Positions 49,790 to 58,428 of a DNA stretch of 64,000 nt are shown here, one piece after another. The translations under genes were made by a program, and so were the position numbers. Under the pieces are notes generated by a model, which saw only the letters and a program-made list of their open reading frames with translations, did not search any database and was not told where the DNA came from. The first letter of the stretch is position 1; the number at the start of each line of letters is the position of its first letter. The stretch covers positions 1 to 64,000 of the forward strand of contig JODI01000016.1 of NCBI GenBank assembly GCA_000720805.1, read 5' to 3'. This DNA is from Streptomyces violaceoruber. GTDB lineage: Bacteria; Actinomycetota; Actinomycetes; Streptomycetales; Streptomycetaceae.

Positions 49790-51114
49790 TGGTCCAGGTT
49801 GTTGTCGATAGTCTTGGTCGCCGTGTCCCAGGCCTCGTCCGCCGACTTGCCCTTGGTCACCAGGATGACGCCGTTGTCCGACAGGCCCTGCATGATGATC
49901 TGGTCCTTCGGGCCGATCACCTGGACAGGGGCCGACTTCGCGGCTTCGGCGAAGACCGGGCCGATCACGGCGTCACCGGTCATCTCGTTCTTCGCGCCGG
50001 TGACTTCGGGCATGGTGTAGGTGGACGGGGCGCTCGGGAAGCTGGCCTGCACCTTGAACAGCTGGGCCTGCTGCTTCGGCGAGGTCAGCCATGTGACGAG
50101 CTCCGTGGCTTCCTTCACGTGCTTGCCGCTCTTCGGGACGGCCAGGAAGGTGCCGCCCCAGTTGCCGCCCTTGGGCGCGGAGGCCACGGCCCACTTGCCC
50201 TTCGATTCCGGCTTCGAGTTGCCCTTGATCGTGCCGAGCATCCACGGCGGGCAGGCGATCGCGGCGAACTTGCTGTTGGCGATCGTCGTGTTCCAGGACG
50301 GCTGGAACTGTGTCTGTGCCTGGACCAGCCCCTTCTCGGCGGCCTCGGCGGCCAGGTTGAACCCGGCGTGCACGGCCGGGTTGGTCTTGTAGATGACCTT
50401 GCCGGAGGAGTCGTAGAACTTTTCCTTCTCACTGCTCAGGATCGCGTTCAGCAGGCCCTGGGGGGAGTCCATGAAGTAAGTGCCGTTGGGCGCCTTCGCC
50501 TTGTACCGCTCGCCGACATCGACGAGCTTGGCCCAGTCACCCGCCCACAGTTTGCCGACCTCGTCGGGGTTCGTGGGCAGGCCGGCCTGCTTGAACAGGT
50601 CCGTGCGGTAGCAGATCGCCATGGGACCGACGTCCGTGCCGAGGCCGATCGTCCTGCCGTCCTTGGTCGTCGCCTGCTGCCACTTCCAGGGCAGCCAGTT
50701 GCTCTTGTCCACGCCCGGCGCCTTGGACAGGTCCACGAGCTTGTCGGCCTGCGTGTTCGCGACCTCGGCGATGTTGGCGACCTCGACGGCCTGGATGTCC
50801 ATCAGACCGCTGTTGGTGGTGAGGTGGTTCACGAGCGGCGGGTAGTAGTTCTCGTTCCGCTCGACGACATTCTGGGTGATCTTGATGTTCGGGTGGAGCT
50901 TCTCGTACTCGGCGTAGAGGCCGGCCTCCTTGAAGCCCATGGTGCCGAAAAGCCCCAACGAGATCGTGGTCTTGCCCTTGCCGTCATCCGGCGACGTGCT
51001 GTCGTTGCCGCTTCCACCGTCGTCGGCACAGCCGGCCAGCAGCCCGGCGCCCAGCGACGCTACGGCCGCGAGGACCACCGCCCGGTTACGGGCGGATCGG
51101 GTACGTGCTCGCAT
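49786..51114 (-). CDS. cebE: Cellobiose/cello-oligosaccharide-binding lipoprotein CebE
   Basis: 442 aa family 1 solute-binding protein. The signal peptide ends in a lipobox at Cys29 (LLAGC). The mature protein has TTISLGLFGTMGFKEAGLYA and FQPSWNTTIANSKFAAIACP segments typical of CUT1 sugar binders. It captures cello-oligosaccharides outside the cell for CebFG. ATG 51114 has AGGAGG upstream. First gene of the operon, with a CebR box about 117 bp upstream of the start codon. Confidence 0.93.
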   Translation of the reverse strand: MRARTRSARNRAVVLAAVASLGAGLLAGCADDGGSGNDSTSPDDGKGKTTISLGLFGTMGFKEAGLYAEYEKLHPNIKITQNVVERNENYYPPLVNHLTTNSGLMDIQAVEVANIAEVANTQADKLVDLSKAPGVDKSNWLPWKWQQATTKDGRTIGLGTDVGPMAICYRTDLFKQAGLPTNPDEVGKLWAGDWAKLVDVGERYKAKAPNGTYFMDSPQGLLNAILSSEKEKFYDSSGKVIYKTNPAVHAGFNLAAEAAEKGLVQAQTQFQPSWNTTIANSKFAAIACPPWMLGTIKGNSKPESKGKWAVASAPKGGNWGGTFLAVPKSGKHVKEATELVTWLTSPKQQAQLFKVQASFPSAPSTYTMPEVTGAKNEMTGDAVIGPVFAEAAKSAPVQVIGPKDQIIMQGLSDNGVILVTKGKSADEAWDTATKTIDNNLDQ

Positions 51115-51473
51115 TGCGTCCTCCTGTTGCCCTGACGTGCCGACCCCCCGGCCAACTGCGTTGTTGGGCCCGTTAGTTCTAGCTGCGGCTCGGGCGGGGA
51201 ACGTGCGGGATGTGTATGTGTCAGGTACCGTGGGAGCGCTCCCATCGGTGATGAGTTGAAGGTTCGTCGGTCCGGGCGGGGGTGTCAAGGGACTGGGAGC
51301 GGAGAGATGCGTTCAGTTATCGGGCTGTTAACTGGAACCGGGCGGTGGCGATCCAGCCACCGGCCATGGTCCTCCTGTGGAAACGGGCCGCGCCCACCGG
51401 GCGGGCCCGGCGTCCGGCGGGACTGTTAAATTCCAGGCCAGCTCAACGACAACGGCGGAAGAAGGCGGAGCCC
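51115..51473. other. cebE-cebR divergent regulatory region
   Basis: 359 bp with the perfect CebR box at 51231-51244. A half-site (TGGGAGCGGAGAG) occurs near 51293. No coding sequence. Promoters for cebE (minus) and cebR (plus) must lie here. Confidence 0.75.
51231..51244. promoter_or_regulatory. CebR box between cebE and cebR (perfect palindrome)
   Basis: TGGGAGCGCTCCCA, the established 14-bp CebR operator, upstream of cebEFG. It serves as the internal reference for the other matches in this window. Confidence 0.93.
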
Positions 51474-52526
51474 ATGGGCCACGGAGCGCGGGGGCGGAGC
51501 GGTGGCCGGCCCACCCTCGAAGAGGTGGCGGCACGGGCCGGCGTGGGCCGCGGCACGGTCTCCCGGGTGATCAACGGCTCCCCCCGGGTCAGCGACGCCA
51601 CCCGCGCCGCGGTCGAGGCGGCGGTCGCCGAGCTGGGCTATGTGCCCAACAGGGCCGCCCGGGCCCTGGCCGCCAACCGCACGGACGCCATCGCCCTCGT
51701 CGTCCCCGAGCCGGAGACACGGTTCTTCGCGGAACCGTACTTCTCGGACATGCTCAAGGGTGTCGGAGCCGAACTGTCCGACACGGAGATGCAGCTGCTG
51801 CTGATCTTCGCGGGCAACGCCCGGGAACGGCAGCGGCTGGCCCAGTACCTGGCGGCCCACCGGGTCGACGGCGTCCTGCTGGTCTCCGTACACGCCGACG
51901 ACCCGCTGCCCGACCTGCTCTCCCAGCTGGAGATCCCGGCGGTGATCAGCGGCCCGCGCTCGGCCGCGGAGACGCTCCCGTCGGTCGACTCGGACAACTA
52001 CGGTGGCGCCCGCTCGGCGGTCGAGCACCTGCTGGCCCGTGGCTGCCGGGTGGTCGCCCACATCACCGGCCGCCTCGACGTGTACGGCGCCCAGCGCCGC
52101 GTCGACGGCTACCGCGACGCCCTGCGGGACGCGGGGCACGACGCGGACGAACGGCTGATCGAGTCGGGCGACTTCACCGAGGAGGGCGGCCGCCGGGCGA
52201 TGACCGAGCTGCTGGCCCGCCGTCCCGACCTGGACGCGGTCTTCGCCGGCTCGGACGTCATGGCGGCCGGTGCCCTCCAGGTCCTGCGCGAGGAGGGCCG
52301 CCGCATCCCCGACGACGTCGCCCTCGTCGGCTACGACGACTCCGCCATCGCCCGCCACATGGACCCGCCCCTGACCAGCGTCCGCCAGCCGATCGAGGAG
52401 ATGGGCCGCCGGATGCTCGACCTGCTGCTCACGGAGATCGCGGACCGCCGCCCGGCGGTCACCCGTGAACTGGAGCGGCGGCAGGTGGTACTGGCGACGG
52501 AACTGGTGCCGCGGAGATCGTCCTGA
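51474..52526 (+). CDS. cebR: LacI-family repressor CebR
   Basis: 350 aa. The N-terminal LacI helix-turn-helix (about 12-60, LEEVAARAGVGRGTVSRVIN) and hinge helix (RAARALAANRTDAIALV) precede a sugar-binding domain (about 65-345) with VVPEPETRFFAEPYFSDML and ALVGYDDSAIARHMDPPLTS. It represses the ceb genes until cellobiose or cellotriose binds. ATG 51474 follows GGCGGAG. In plant-pathogenic streptomycetes CebR also controls thaxtomin production. Here the same operators recur in the neighbouring island. Confidence 0.94.
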   Translation: MGHGARGRSGGRPTLEEVAARAGVGRGTVSRVINGSPRVSDATRAAVEAAVAELGYVPNRAARALAANRTDAIALVVPEPETRFFAEPYFSDMLKGVGAELSDTEMQLLLIFAGNARERQRLAQYLAAHRVDGVLLVSVHADDPLPDLLSQLEIPAVISGPRSAAETLPSVDSDNYGGARSAVEHLLARGCRVVAHITGRLDVYGAQRRVDGYRDALRDAGHDADERLIESGDFTEEGGRRAMTELLARRPDLDAVFAGSDVMAAGALQVLREEGRRIPDDVALVGYDDSAIARHMDPPLTSVRQPIEEMGRRMLDLLLTEIADRRPAVTRELERRQVVLATELVPRRSS

Positions 52527-52533
52527 CGGAGCT

Positions 52534-52851
52534 CTACGGGTGACGCCGGCGGCCCCGCCCCGCGAGGTCACGCCGGTGCCATCCCCGGGGTGCTCGCCGC
52601 CGCGGTCGTTCGGTGCGCTGGGTGATGAACCAGGCGATGCCCAGAATCACCGCTCCGGCCAGCCAGAAGAAGATCACCAGCCAGGCGCCGAGGAGGGAGT
52701 CCGGATGGTCGGCGCCCCCGCACACTCTCCCGACGCACCCCTTGCTCGCCGCGTGCAGAGCGATCACGAGCCACAGCAGCATGCCGAGGTTGAACCCGAG
52801 AATCACCCAGGTCAGCACCCGCCACCGGGGAATGTGCCGCCGGGCCCGCAT
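52534..52851 (-). CDS. Small membrane protein, 105 aa
   Basis: Two transmembrane helices (about 13-33 and 53-77) separated by a short loop with Cys-Val-Gly-Arg-Val-Cys, and a basic C-terminal tail (RTERPRRRAPRGWHRRD). Conserved-looking but unrecognised. It converges with cebR, with only 7 bp between stop codons, and diverges from the kinase-like gene. Function unknown. Confidence 0.7.
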   Translation of the reverse strand: MRARRHIPRWRVLTWVILGFNLGMLLWLVIALHAASKGCVGRVCGGADHPDSLLGAWLVIFFWLAGAVILGIAWFITQRTERPRRRAPRGWHRRDLAGRGRRRHP

Positions 52852-52903
52852 GACGAGCCTCCCAACCTCGAACGGCTCTTGTGCCGACCCTACGCTGAGC
52901 CTT

Positions 52904-53731
52904 GTGAGCCCTCATCCGTTGCTGGACGTCGACCAGGTCCCCGACCTCGAACCCCGCCTCCGCGCGGTGGGTGAGGTGTTCAGTGTCGTCGGTGCCCTCC
53001 ATACCCAGGACTCGGGCTGCGTCACGTACGGCGTCCGCCTCCCGGACGGCACCCGCTGGTGCGTCAAGGAGGCCACCACCGGCCCCGCCCAACGCTCGCT
53101 CGACCGGGCCTGGGCCTTCCACCGGGCGGTCCGGCATCCGGTGATCGTGCCGCACCTGCACCGGATCGCGGTACGGGACGGCCGGACGGCGACGGTGATG
53201 CCCTGGCGGGCGGGCGAGTCCCTGTACGGCCCCGCACCAGCCGACACACACCGTTCCCACCCCGACCGCCCCCTCTCCCGCTTCCGCGCGCTCCCCGTCC
53301 CCCGGATCCTCGCCGCCCTGGACCGTGTCCTGGACGCCCATCTCGCGGTGGAGGCGGCGGCCCAGGTCGCCGTCGACCTCTACGACGGTTCCTTCCTCTA
53401 CGACTTCGAGGGCGACGAGCTCCATCTGATCGACCTCGACGAGTACCGCCCGGGCCCGTTCACGCTGGCGGCCGACCGTCTCCCCGGCTCCCGCCGCTTC
53501 ATGGCCCCGGAGGAGTGGCGGCGGGGCGCGGTCATCGACATCCGCACCACGGTGTACGCCCTCGGCCGCACCGCCCGCCTCCTCCTGGACGCGGGCGACG
53601 ACGAGCGCGCCTTCCGGGGGACGGCCGAGCAATTGACGGTCGTCGAACGCGCCACACGTGCCGATCCCGGCGAACGCTTCGGCGGGGTGCGGGAGTTGGC
53701 GGCAGCGTGGCGGGCCGCGCTACAGACGTAG
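52904..53731 (+). CDS. Protein-kinase-fold protein (Ser/Thr kinase-like)
   Basis: 275 aa. It has kinase-like elements: TRWCVKEAT (the Lys of motif VAIK), HLAVEAAAQVAVDLYDGSFL in place of the catalytic loop, and HLIDLDEYRPGPF resembling the DFG metal-binding segment. The canonical HRD and APE motifs are not clear, so it may be an atypical kinase or small-molecule phosphotransferase. GTG 52904 has only a weak ribosome-binding site. Tail-to-tail with the GNAT gene (2 bp apart). Role unknown. Confidence 0.7.
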   Translation: MSPHPLLDVDQVPDLEPRLRAVGEVFSVVGALHTQDSGCVTYGVRLPDGTRWCVKEATTGPAQRSLDRAWAFHRAVRHPVIVPHLHRIAVRDGRTATVMPWRAGESLYGPAPADTHRSHPDRPLSRFRALPVPRILAALDRVLDAHLAVEAAAQVAVDLYDGSFLYDFEGDELHLIDLDEYRPGPFTLAADRLPGSRRFMAPEEWRRGAVIDIRTTVYALGRTARLLLDAGDDERAFRGTAEQLTVVERATRADPGERFGGVRELAAAWRAALQT

Positions 53732-53733
53732 CG

Positions 53734-54234
53734 TCAGGGCCGTAGTGCCAGCCGCCAGAGGGTCTCCCCGTCGTGCGTCTCGTCCGTGGGGGACAGCCCG
53801 GCCGCCTCGGCGACGGCCGCCGACGCGCGATGGTCGGGGTGGATGTGGGCGACGACCGTCCGGACGTACCGCCCCACGAGCCAGGTGACCAGCCCGCGTG
53901 CCGCCTCGGAGGCGAAGCGACGGCCCTGCCAGGGCGTGCCCACGATCCAGGCGATCTCCGCGGCGTGCCGTCCGGTGACCGTCGCCTGGACGGTGCCGAT
54001 GAGACGGGACTCCTCGCGCAGCCGCAGCACCCAGTTGCACCAGGAGACACCCGGCTCGGGCGCACCGGCGACGAGGCGCTCGTAACGGGTCCGCAGTTCG
54101 TCGACGGTGAGGGGAGCGCCGCCGATGAACGCGTGCAGCGCCGGGTCGGAAAGGACGGCCGCCATCTCCTCGGCGTGCTCGACACGCAGGGGGAGGAGGT
54201 CGAGACGGGCGGTGGTGAGGGGATCGGCCTGCAC
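53734..54234 (-). CDS. GNAT family N-acetyltransferase
   Basis: 166 aa. RimJ/RimL-like GNAT: TTARLDLLPLRVEHAEEMAA at the N-terminus, the beta4-alpha3 acetyl-CoA segment IAWIVGTPWQGRRFASEAAR, and VVAHIHPDHRASAAVAEAAG. It transfers an acetyl group from acetyl-CoA to an amine on a protein or metabolite. The substrate is unknown. It lies just downstream of tRNA-His and its terminator. Confidence 0.87.
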   Translation of the reverse strand: MQADPLTTARLDLLPLRVEHAEEMAAVLSDPALHAFIGGAPLTVDELRTRYERLVAGAPEPGVSWCNWVLRLREESRLIGTVQATVTGRHAAEIAWIVGTPWQGRRFASEAARGLVTWLVGRYVRTVVAHIHPDHRASAAVAEAAGLSPTDETHDGETLWRLALRP

Positions 54235-54289
54235 GGGGGCCTCAAGGGGGCTGGGTGGTGCGGTGGACGGGTTCGGCGTACGGAACGCG

Positions 54290-54327
54290 ATCAGCCGGTG
54301 ACCTTGTTTCCAAGGTCACCGGCTGAT
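54290..54327 (-). terminator. Perfect 17-bp stem-loop downstream of tRNA-His
   Basis: ATCAGCCGGTGACCTTG pairs exactly with CAAGGTCACCGGCTGAT around TTTC. It is 8 bp beyond the tRNA 3' end. Confidence 0.88.
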
Positions 54328-54334
54328 GACTCAG

Positions 54335-54408
54335 GGTGAGTGACGGGACTCGAACCCGCGGCATCCTGGACCACAACCAGGTGCTCTACCAGCTGAGCTA
54401 CACCCACC
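54335..54408 (-). tRNA. tRNA-His (anticodon GTG)
   Basis: 74 nt including the encoded G-1 that is diagnostic for tRNA-His. The acceptor arms are GTGGGTG and CACTCAC, the anticodon loop is TTGTGGT with anticodon GTG, and the T-arm contains GGGTTCGAGTCCC. The discriminator C opposes G-1. CCA is not encoded. Confidence 0.97.
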
Positions 54409-54516
54409 ATGTCGGCGGCCCGGGTTTCCCCGACCGGCCGAGAAAAAGTGTACAGGGTCCGAAGGGGTGCTCGCGCCCGGCTTTCGCGGTGCCCCTTCGA
54501 GGGCCTGTGACCTGCC

Positions 54517-55119
54517 CTACTGCGCGGGCAGGACGTACTTGGCGGCGATCGTCTTCGCGGTGTCGGAGTCCGGGCCGGGCTGCGGTACGAAGACGGCCTC
54601 GCGGTAGTAGCGCAGTTCCGCGATGGACTCGCGGATGTCGGCGAGGGCGCGGTGGTTGCCGTTCTTCTGCGGGCTGTTGAAGTACGCCCGCGGGTACCAG
54701 CGCCGGGCGAGTTCCTTGACGCTGGACACGTCGACGATGCGGTAGTGGAGGTAGCCCTCCAGGGTGGGCATGTCCCGCAGCAGGAACCCCCGGTCGGTGC
54801 CGACCGAGTTGCCGCACAGGGGGGCCTTGCCGGGTTCCTTGACGTGCTCCCTCACATAGGCGAGGACCTGCTCCTCGGCGTCCGTGAGCGTCGTACCGCC
54901 GGACAGCTCCGTGAGCAGCCCGGACGCGGTGTGCATCTGACGCACCACATCCGGCATCGTCTCCAGTGCCCGGTCCGGCGGACGGATGACGATGTCCACA
55001 CCGTCGCCGAGGATGTTGAGCTCGGAGTCGGTGACGAGGGCGGCGACCTCGATGAGCGCGTCGTCGGACAGCGAGAGGCCGGTCATCTCGCAGTCGATCC
55101 ACACCATGCGATCATTCAT
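54517..55119 (-). CDS. orn: Oligoribonuclease Orn
   Basis: 200 aa DEDDh 3'-5' exonuclease. Catalytic residues are visible: Asp9 and Glu11 (WIDCEMTGL), Asp109 (VGTDRGF), His156 (GNHRALAD) and Asp161. It degrades 2-5-mer RNA and linear pGpG, which links it to c-di-GMP turnover by the PAS-GGDEF-EAL protein in this window. In Streptomyces the gene sits beside adpA and is needed for normal development, as seen here. Confidence 0.95.
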   Translation of the reverse strand: MNDRMVWIDCEMTGLSLSDDALIEVAALVTDSELNILGDGVDIVIRPPDRALETMPDVVRQMHTASGLLTELSGGTTLTDAEEQVLAYVREHVKEPGKAPLCGNSVGTDRGFLLRDMPTLEGYLHYRIVDVSSVKELARRWYPRAYFNSPQKNGNHRALADIRESIAELRYYREAVFVPQPGPDSDTAKTIAAKYVLPAQ

Positions 55120-55162
55120 GCGACCACCCTAAGGCTGACGTCCGCCTTCTGGGACGCCCGGT

Positions 55163-55212
55163 GCGGGCCCTGACCTCGCCGGGTGCTGCGGGCCCTGACC
55201 TCGCCGGGTGCT
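55163..55212. repeat. Two 25-bp direct repeats between orn and adpA
   Basis: A 25-base unit containing GGGCCCTGACCTCGCCGGGT occurs twice in exact tandem (55163-55187 and 55188-55212). Non-coding. Confidence 0.8.
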
Positions 55213-55224
55213 GCGCCCCGGAGT

Positions 55225-55278
55225 GGCCGGTGGGGGGCGGCGGGGGTGACAACCTCCCCGCGCCGCCCCCCACCGGCC
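55225..55278 (-). terminator. Stem-loop downstream of adpA
   Basis: Perfect 18-bp arms (GGCCGGTGGGGGGCGGCG with CGCCGCCCCCCACCGGCC) enclose a smaller GGGG/CCCC pairing. It is 9 bp beyond the adpA stop. Confidence 0.85.
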
Positions 55279-55287
55279 GTACCGAAT

Positions 55288-56565
55288 TCACATCCCGCTG
55301 CGCTGCCCCGGCACACTCGCCCGGCTTCCCGCGTACGCCTCGCGACCGTTCTCCGAGGAGGACGAGGAGGACGAAGAAGACGATGCCAGGGGCGCGGACG
55401 TCCCCACCGGGCTGGGTGCGCGGCGGGTCTGGAGCGGCACCGGTCCGCCGCCCTCCTGGTGCGGCGCGGCCGTCGGCGCGCTCGTCGGCCCGGGCTGACC
55501 GGCCCCCGCTGCCGCGCCGTCGCCGTCCACCGGCGGTCGGTCCCCCTGCGGCCTGCGGGCGCGGTACGCGGCCCGGTACGCGGCCGGGGACGATCCCAGC
55601 TGGCGGCGGAAGTGTCCGCGCAGCGCCACCGGCGAGCGGAAGCCGCAGCGACCCGCGACCTCGTCCACCGAGTAGTCCGACGTCTCCAGCAGCCGCTGGG
55701 CCTGCAGGACGCGCTGCGTGATCAGCCACTGCAGCGGGGCACTGCCCGTCAGTGAGCGGAACCGGCGGTCGAACGTTCGCCGGCTCATGTACGCGCGGGC
55801 GGCCAGCGTCTCCACGTCGAACTGCTCGTGGAGGTGCTCCAGCGCCCAGGCGACGACCTCGGCGAGCGGGTCGGCGCCGATCTCCTCTGGTAAAGACCTG
55901 TCGAGGTAGCGCTCCTGGCCGCCCGACCGGCGCGGCGGGACCACCAGGCGCCGGGCCAGCGCGCCCGCCGCCTCGTTGCCGTGGTCCGTCCGCACGATGT
56001 GGAGACAGAGGTCGATTCCGGCGGCCGTACCCGCGGACGTCAGGACGTCGCCGTCGTCCACGAACAGCTCACGCGGATCCACGTGTACCGACGGGTAGCG
56101 CTTGGCCAGCGTCGGCGCGTACATCCAGTGGGTGGTCGCGGGGCGGCCGTCCAGCAGGCCCGCCGCCGCGAGGACGAAGGCGCCGGTGCACAGCCCCACG
56201 ATGCGGGCCCCCTCCTCGTGCGCGCGGCGCAGCGCGTCGAGCGCCTCCTCCGGTGGCGGAGAAGTGATCGAACGCCAGGCCGGCACGACGACGGTGCCCG
56301 CCCGGGAGATCGCTTCCAGGCCATGCGGTGCGGTGAGTTCCAGGCCCCCTGTGGTCCGCAGCGGACCTTCTTCCCCGGCACTCACCAGCAGTCGGTAACG
56401 CGGCACCCCGGCGTCCTGGCGGTCGATCCCGAACACCGACAGTGGAATGGAACTCTCGAAGATGGGGCCGCCGCTGAACAGCAGCACCGCGACGATCTCC
56501 TTGCGGCGTCGCCCGGACAGTTTCCGGGCCGCGGCTTCCGGCGCGGCGGTGGAGTCGTGGCTCAT
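55288..56565 (-). CDS. adpA: AdpA, AraC-family central developmental activator with TTA codon
   Basis: 425 aa. A DJ-1/PfpI-like dimerisation domain (about 24-195, VAVLLFSGGPIFESSIPLSV; GLCTGAFVLAAAG) is followed by a double AraC helix-turn-helix (about 235-335, LAARAYMSRRTFDRRFRSLT; VDEVAGRCGFRSPVALRGHF). Leu225, in the linker between domains, is encoded by TTA (complement of 55891-55893), the conserved bldA control point of adpA. AdpA switches on secondary metabolism and aerial-mycelium genes. ATG 56565 follows GAGGGGGG. The C-terminal 80 residues are Pro/Ser-rich, ending in a long Ser run. Confidence 0.96.
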   Translation of the reverse strand: MSHDSTAAPEAAARKLSGRRRKEIVAVLLFSGGPIFESSIPLSVFGIDRQDAGVPRYRLLVSAGEEGPLRTTGGLELTAPHGLEAISRAGTVVVPAWRSITSPPPEEALDALRRAHEEGARIVGLCTGAFVLAAAGLLDGRPATTHWMYAPTLAKRYPSVHVDPRELFVDDGDVLTSAGTAAGIDLCLHIVRTDHGNEAAGALARRLVVPPRRSGGQERYLDRSLPEEIGADPLAEVVAWALEHLHEQFDVETLAARAYMSRRTFDRRFRSLTGSAPLQWLITQRVLQAQRLLETSDYSVDEVAGRCGFRSPVALRGHFRRQLGSSPAAYRAAYRARRPQGDRPPVDGDGAAAGAGQPGPTSAPTAAPHQEGGGPVPLQTRRAPSPVGTSAPLASSSSSSSSSSENGREAYAGSRASVPGQRSGM

Positions 56566-56943
56566 ACTGCTAAGCCCCCCTCGGTGGTCGCGGCTCCTCG
56601 GTTGTGTCGCTCCTGCACGTTTCCCCTTGGTCCTGCACGAGTCCCCCGCCGTAAGACAGTCAAGATCGAATCTACTGTGCGCCGTGGTGCCGTCGTGACA
56701 AGTTCGTCATCCGGCACATTGTCGACTTGGCAACTTGGCGTGAAGCATTCGATCACGAAGCGTTGCACTCGTGGGGCGTGCAGGGAAGTGCGCCTTGTCG
56801 CAGTGGCCAATCCACGTAGGGTGCGCAGACCCCCGAAGGTCCTTTCCGTGCAGGTGGAACGGGGGTTGGGGGGTGGTTCGGCCAAGGGGGGCGCAGGGTT
56901 CGGAAGTTGGCTGAAAAGAGTCGTGCGCGTGCGCGGAAACCGG
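56566..56943. other. adpA upstream regulatory region
   Basis: 378 bp without a gene. It contains a candidate AdpA site (56736-56745) and AT-richer patches near 56655-56680 and 56700-56765 typical of the long adpA promoter region. Contains the adpA leader. Confidence 0.6.
56736..56745 (+). promoter_or_regulatory. Candidate AdpA-binding site in the adpA promoter region
   Basis: TGGCGTGAAG matches 9 of 10 positions of the known AdpA consensus TGGCSNGWWY, about 170 bp upstream of the adpA start. AdpA is known to regulate its own gene. Confidence 0.45.
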
Positions 56944-57300
56944 TCAGCCGACCGGTGTATTTCCCCCACTGTGACGTCCGCCTCTGTGCGCCCCCACCCC
57001 GGCCCGGTGATGGCGGACGTGCGGGCGGCCGCGGTGGGGGCCGCAGCGGGGAGCCCGCTCCTCCGGAACCGGGCGGGCCGCGCAGCGTTCCGACTGGCGC
57101 AGGAGAATACGGCAGGCCGCGGTCACGGCGGCCAGGCCGAGTGCGGTGCCGGTGGCGCCGGCCAGCGAGGTGCCGAACCACAGGAGGACCACGGGTACCA
57201 GGACGCAGCTGAAGGCCGCCCAGCGGATGACGTCCGTGGCGGAGTCCTGGCCGGGCGAGGTCGCGCGGGGGGCTTCGGGACGGGGGCTGGGACCGGACAT
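56944..57300 (-). CDS. Small membrane protein upstream of adpA, 118 aa
   Basis: Two hydrophobic helices (about 24-42, WAAFSCVLVPVVLLWFGTSL, and 46-66) followed by a basic, His/Arg/Gly-rich tail. Unrecognised, but placed as a conserved small gene upstream of adpA in Streptomyces. Same strand as adpA with a 378-bp gap, so probably separate transcripts. Function unknown; the tail frame could be over-extended. Confidence 0.6.
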   Translation of the reverse strand: MSGPSPRPEAPRATSPGQDSATDVIRWAAFSCVLVPVVLLWFGTSLAGATGTALGLAAVTAACRILLRQSERCAARPVPEERAPRCGPHRGRPHVRHHRAGVGAHRGGRHSGGNTPVG

Positions 57301-57718
57301 GCGTGCTCCCTGGGGCGTGGCTCAGGGGGTTCAACGCGTGTTCGATCCATCGGTCACTCTGTGTCCGCCGGTCGGCCACTGCCTGTTCGGCCCCGGCCCG
57401 TCGGGGGACTGCCTCTCGGCCACGGTCCCTCGGTCACGATGTGCCCGACGGCGGGTGCCGGTACGGGAGTCCTGTGGAAACCGCCTGTACAGCGCAGCAA
57501 CCATTGCGTTACGGGCGCCCCTCGTGCATGCTCCCTGAAACCCCCACGGTGGGGGCCCCGCTCAGCGAAGCCGAGAGCGGGGGAGCGGGCGGGAACTGGG
57601 CTAAGGAGGCGTGCCGCCGTACCCTTGAGGGTATGGGGTGGGGAAGATGATTCCCGGACACAGCTCCGCCGCACACTGTCGTGTCCCTCCCAAAAAGGAT
57701 CACAACGCCGAGACAGCC
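57301..57718. other. Regulatory region before the universal stress protein
   Basis: 418 bp without a clear gene. It holds stacked hairpins CCCCCACGGTGGGGG (57541-57555) and CCCCGCTC...GAGCGGGG (57556-57582), then a sigma-B-like promoter at 57609-57634. A TACCCT-TG-AGGGTA palindrome (57620-57633) overlaps the -10. Confidence 0.6.
57609..57634 (+). promoter_or_regulatory. Putative sigma-B/sigma-H-type stress promoter
   Basis: GCGT (-35, 57609-57612), a 16-bp spacer and GGGTAT (-10, 57629-57634) fit the GNNT-N14-16-GGGTAY consensus of Streptomyces general-stress sigma factors. It lies upstream of the universal stress protein. Confidence 0.55.
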
Positions 57719-58246
57719 ATGGCCGGTCACGAATTCTTCGAACCTGCGGACCGCAAGCGGCCTGTCGCCGATCCCACGGCGGCCGAGCCCCTGGCGGCGG
57801 ATGAGCCACGCCACTCCTGCGACCCGGCCTTCAAGCACGGCGTCGTGGTCGGCTTCGACGGCTCCACGTCCAGTGAGCGCGCCCTCGCGTACGCCATCGG
57901 CATGGCGCATCGCTCCGGGGCGGCTCTGATCATCGTCCACGTCGCCAACCGGCTGCCCACCACGGTGTGGGCGGGCTGCGAGCCACCGGTCTTCGTCGAC
58001 GTGCCGGACCACCGCACCGAGGTCCTCGGTCTCGAACTCGCCTGTGCGGACTACCTCGCCGAAGTGCCCTGGATCCTCGTCGAGCGCGGCGGTGACATCT
58101 GCCACGAGCTCGAAGAGGTGGGGCGGGAGTACGAGGCGAACGCGATCGTCGTCGGGTCGACCCACGGCATCGTCGGCCGGATCTTCGGCTCGGTCGCTGG
58201 GCGGCTCGCGAAGCGGGCGAAGCGGCCCGTGATCGTCATCCCGTAA
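57719..58246 (+). CDS. Universal stress protein (UspA family)
   Basis: 175 aa single Usp domain (about 42-175) after a hydrophilic N-terminal extension. HGVVVGFDGSTSSERALAYA starts the fold. IVVGSTHGIVGRIFGSVAGR is the ATP-binding GxxG-x9-G(S/T) segment, so it is probably an ATP-binding Usp. ATG 57719 gives MAGHEFFEP; ATG 57647 and GTG 57638 are longer alternatives. Upstream sigma-B-like promoter suggests general-stress induction. Confidence 0.88.
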   Translation: MAGHEFFEPADRKRPVADPTAAEPLAADEPRHSCDPAFKHGVVVGFDGSTSSERALAYAIGMAHRSGAALIIVHVANRLPTTVWAGCEPPVFVDVPDHRTEVLGLELACADYLAEVPWILVERGGDICHELEEVGREYEANAIVVGSTHGIVGRIFGSVAGRLAKRAKRPVIVIP

Positions 58247-58428
58247 GCGCCGCGCGCTTGTGTCGTTGTCATTCCGTAACTGGCCGTTCTCCCAGGTGAG
58301 ATGAGTCCTGGGTACCGCCGACCCCCTTTGTGCGCCGCATAAATCTACTCGTGCGTAGATGTGTTTGTGCCCTTGTGAAGGGCATATACCGGGCACCGCA
58401 CACCGGCACAGCACGAAGGGAGCCCGCC

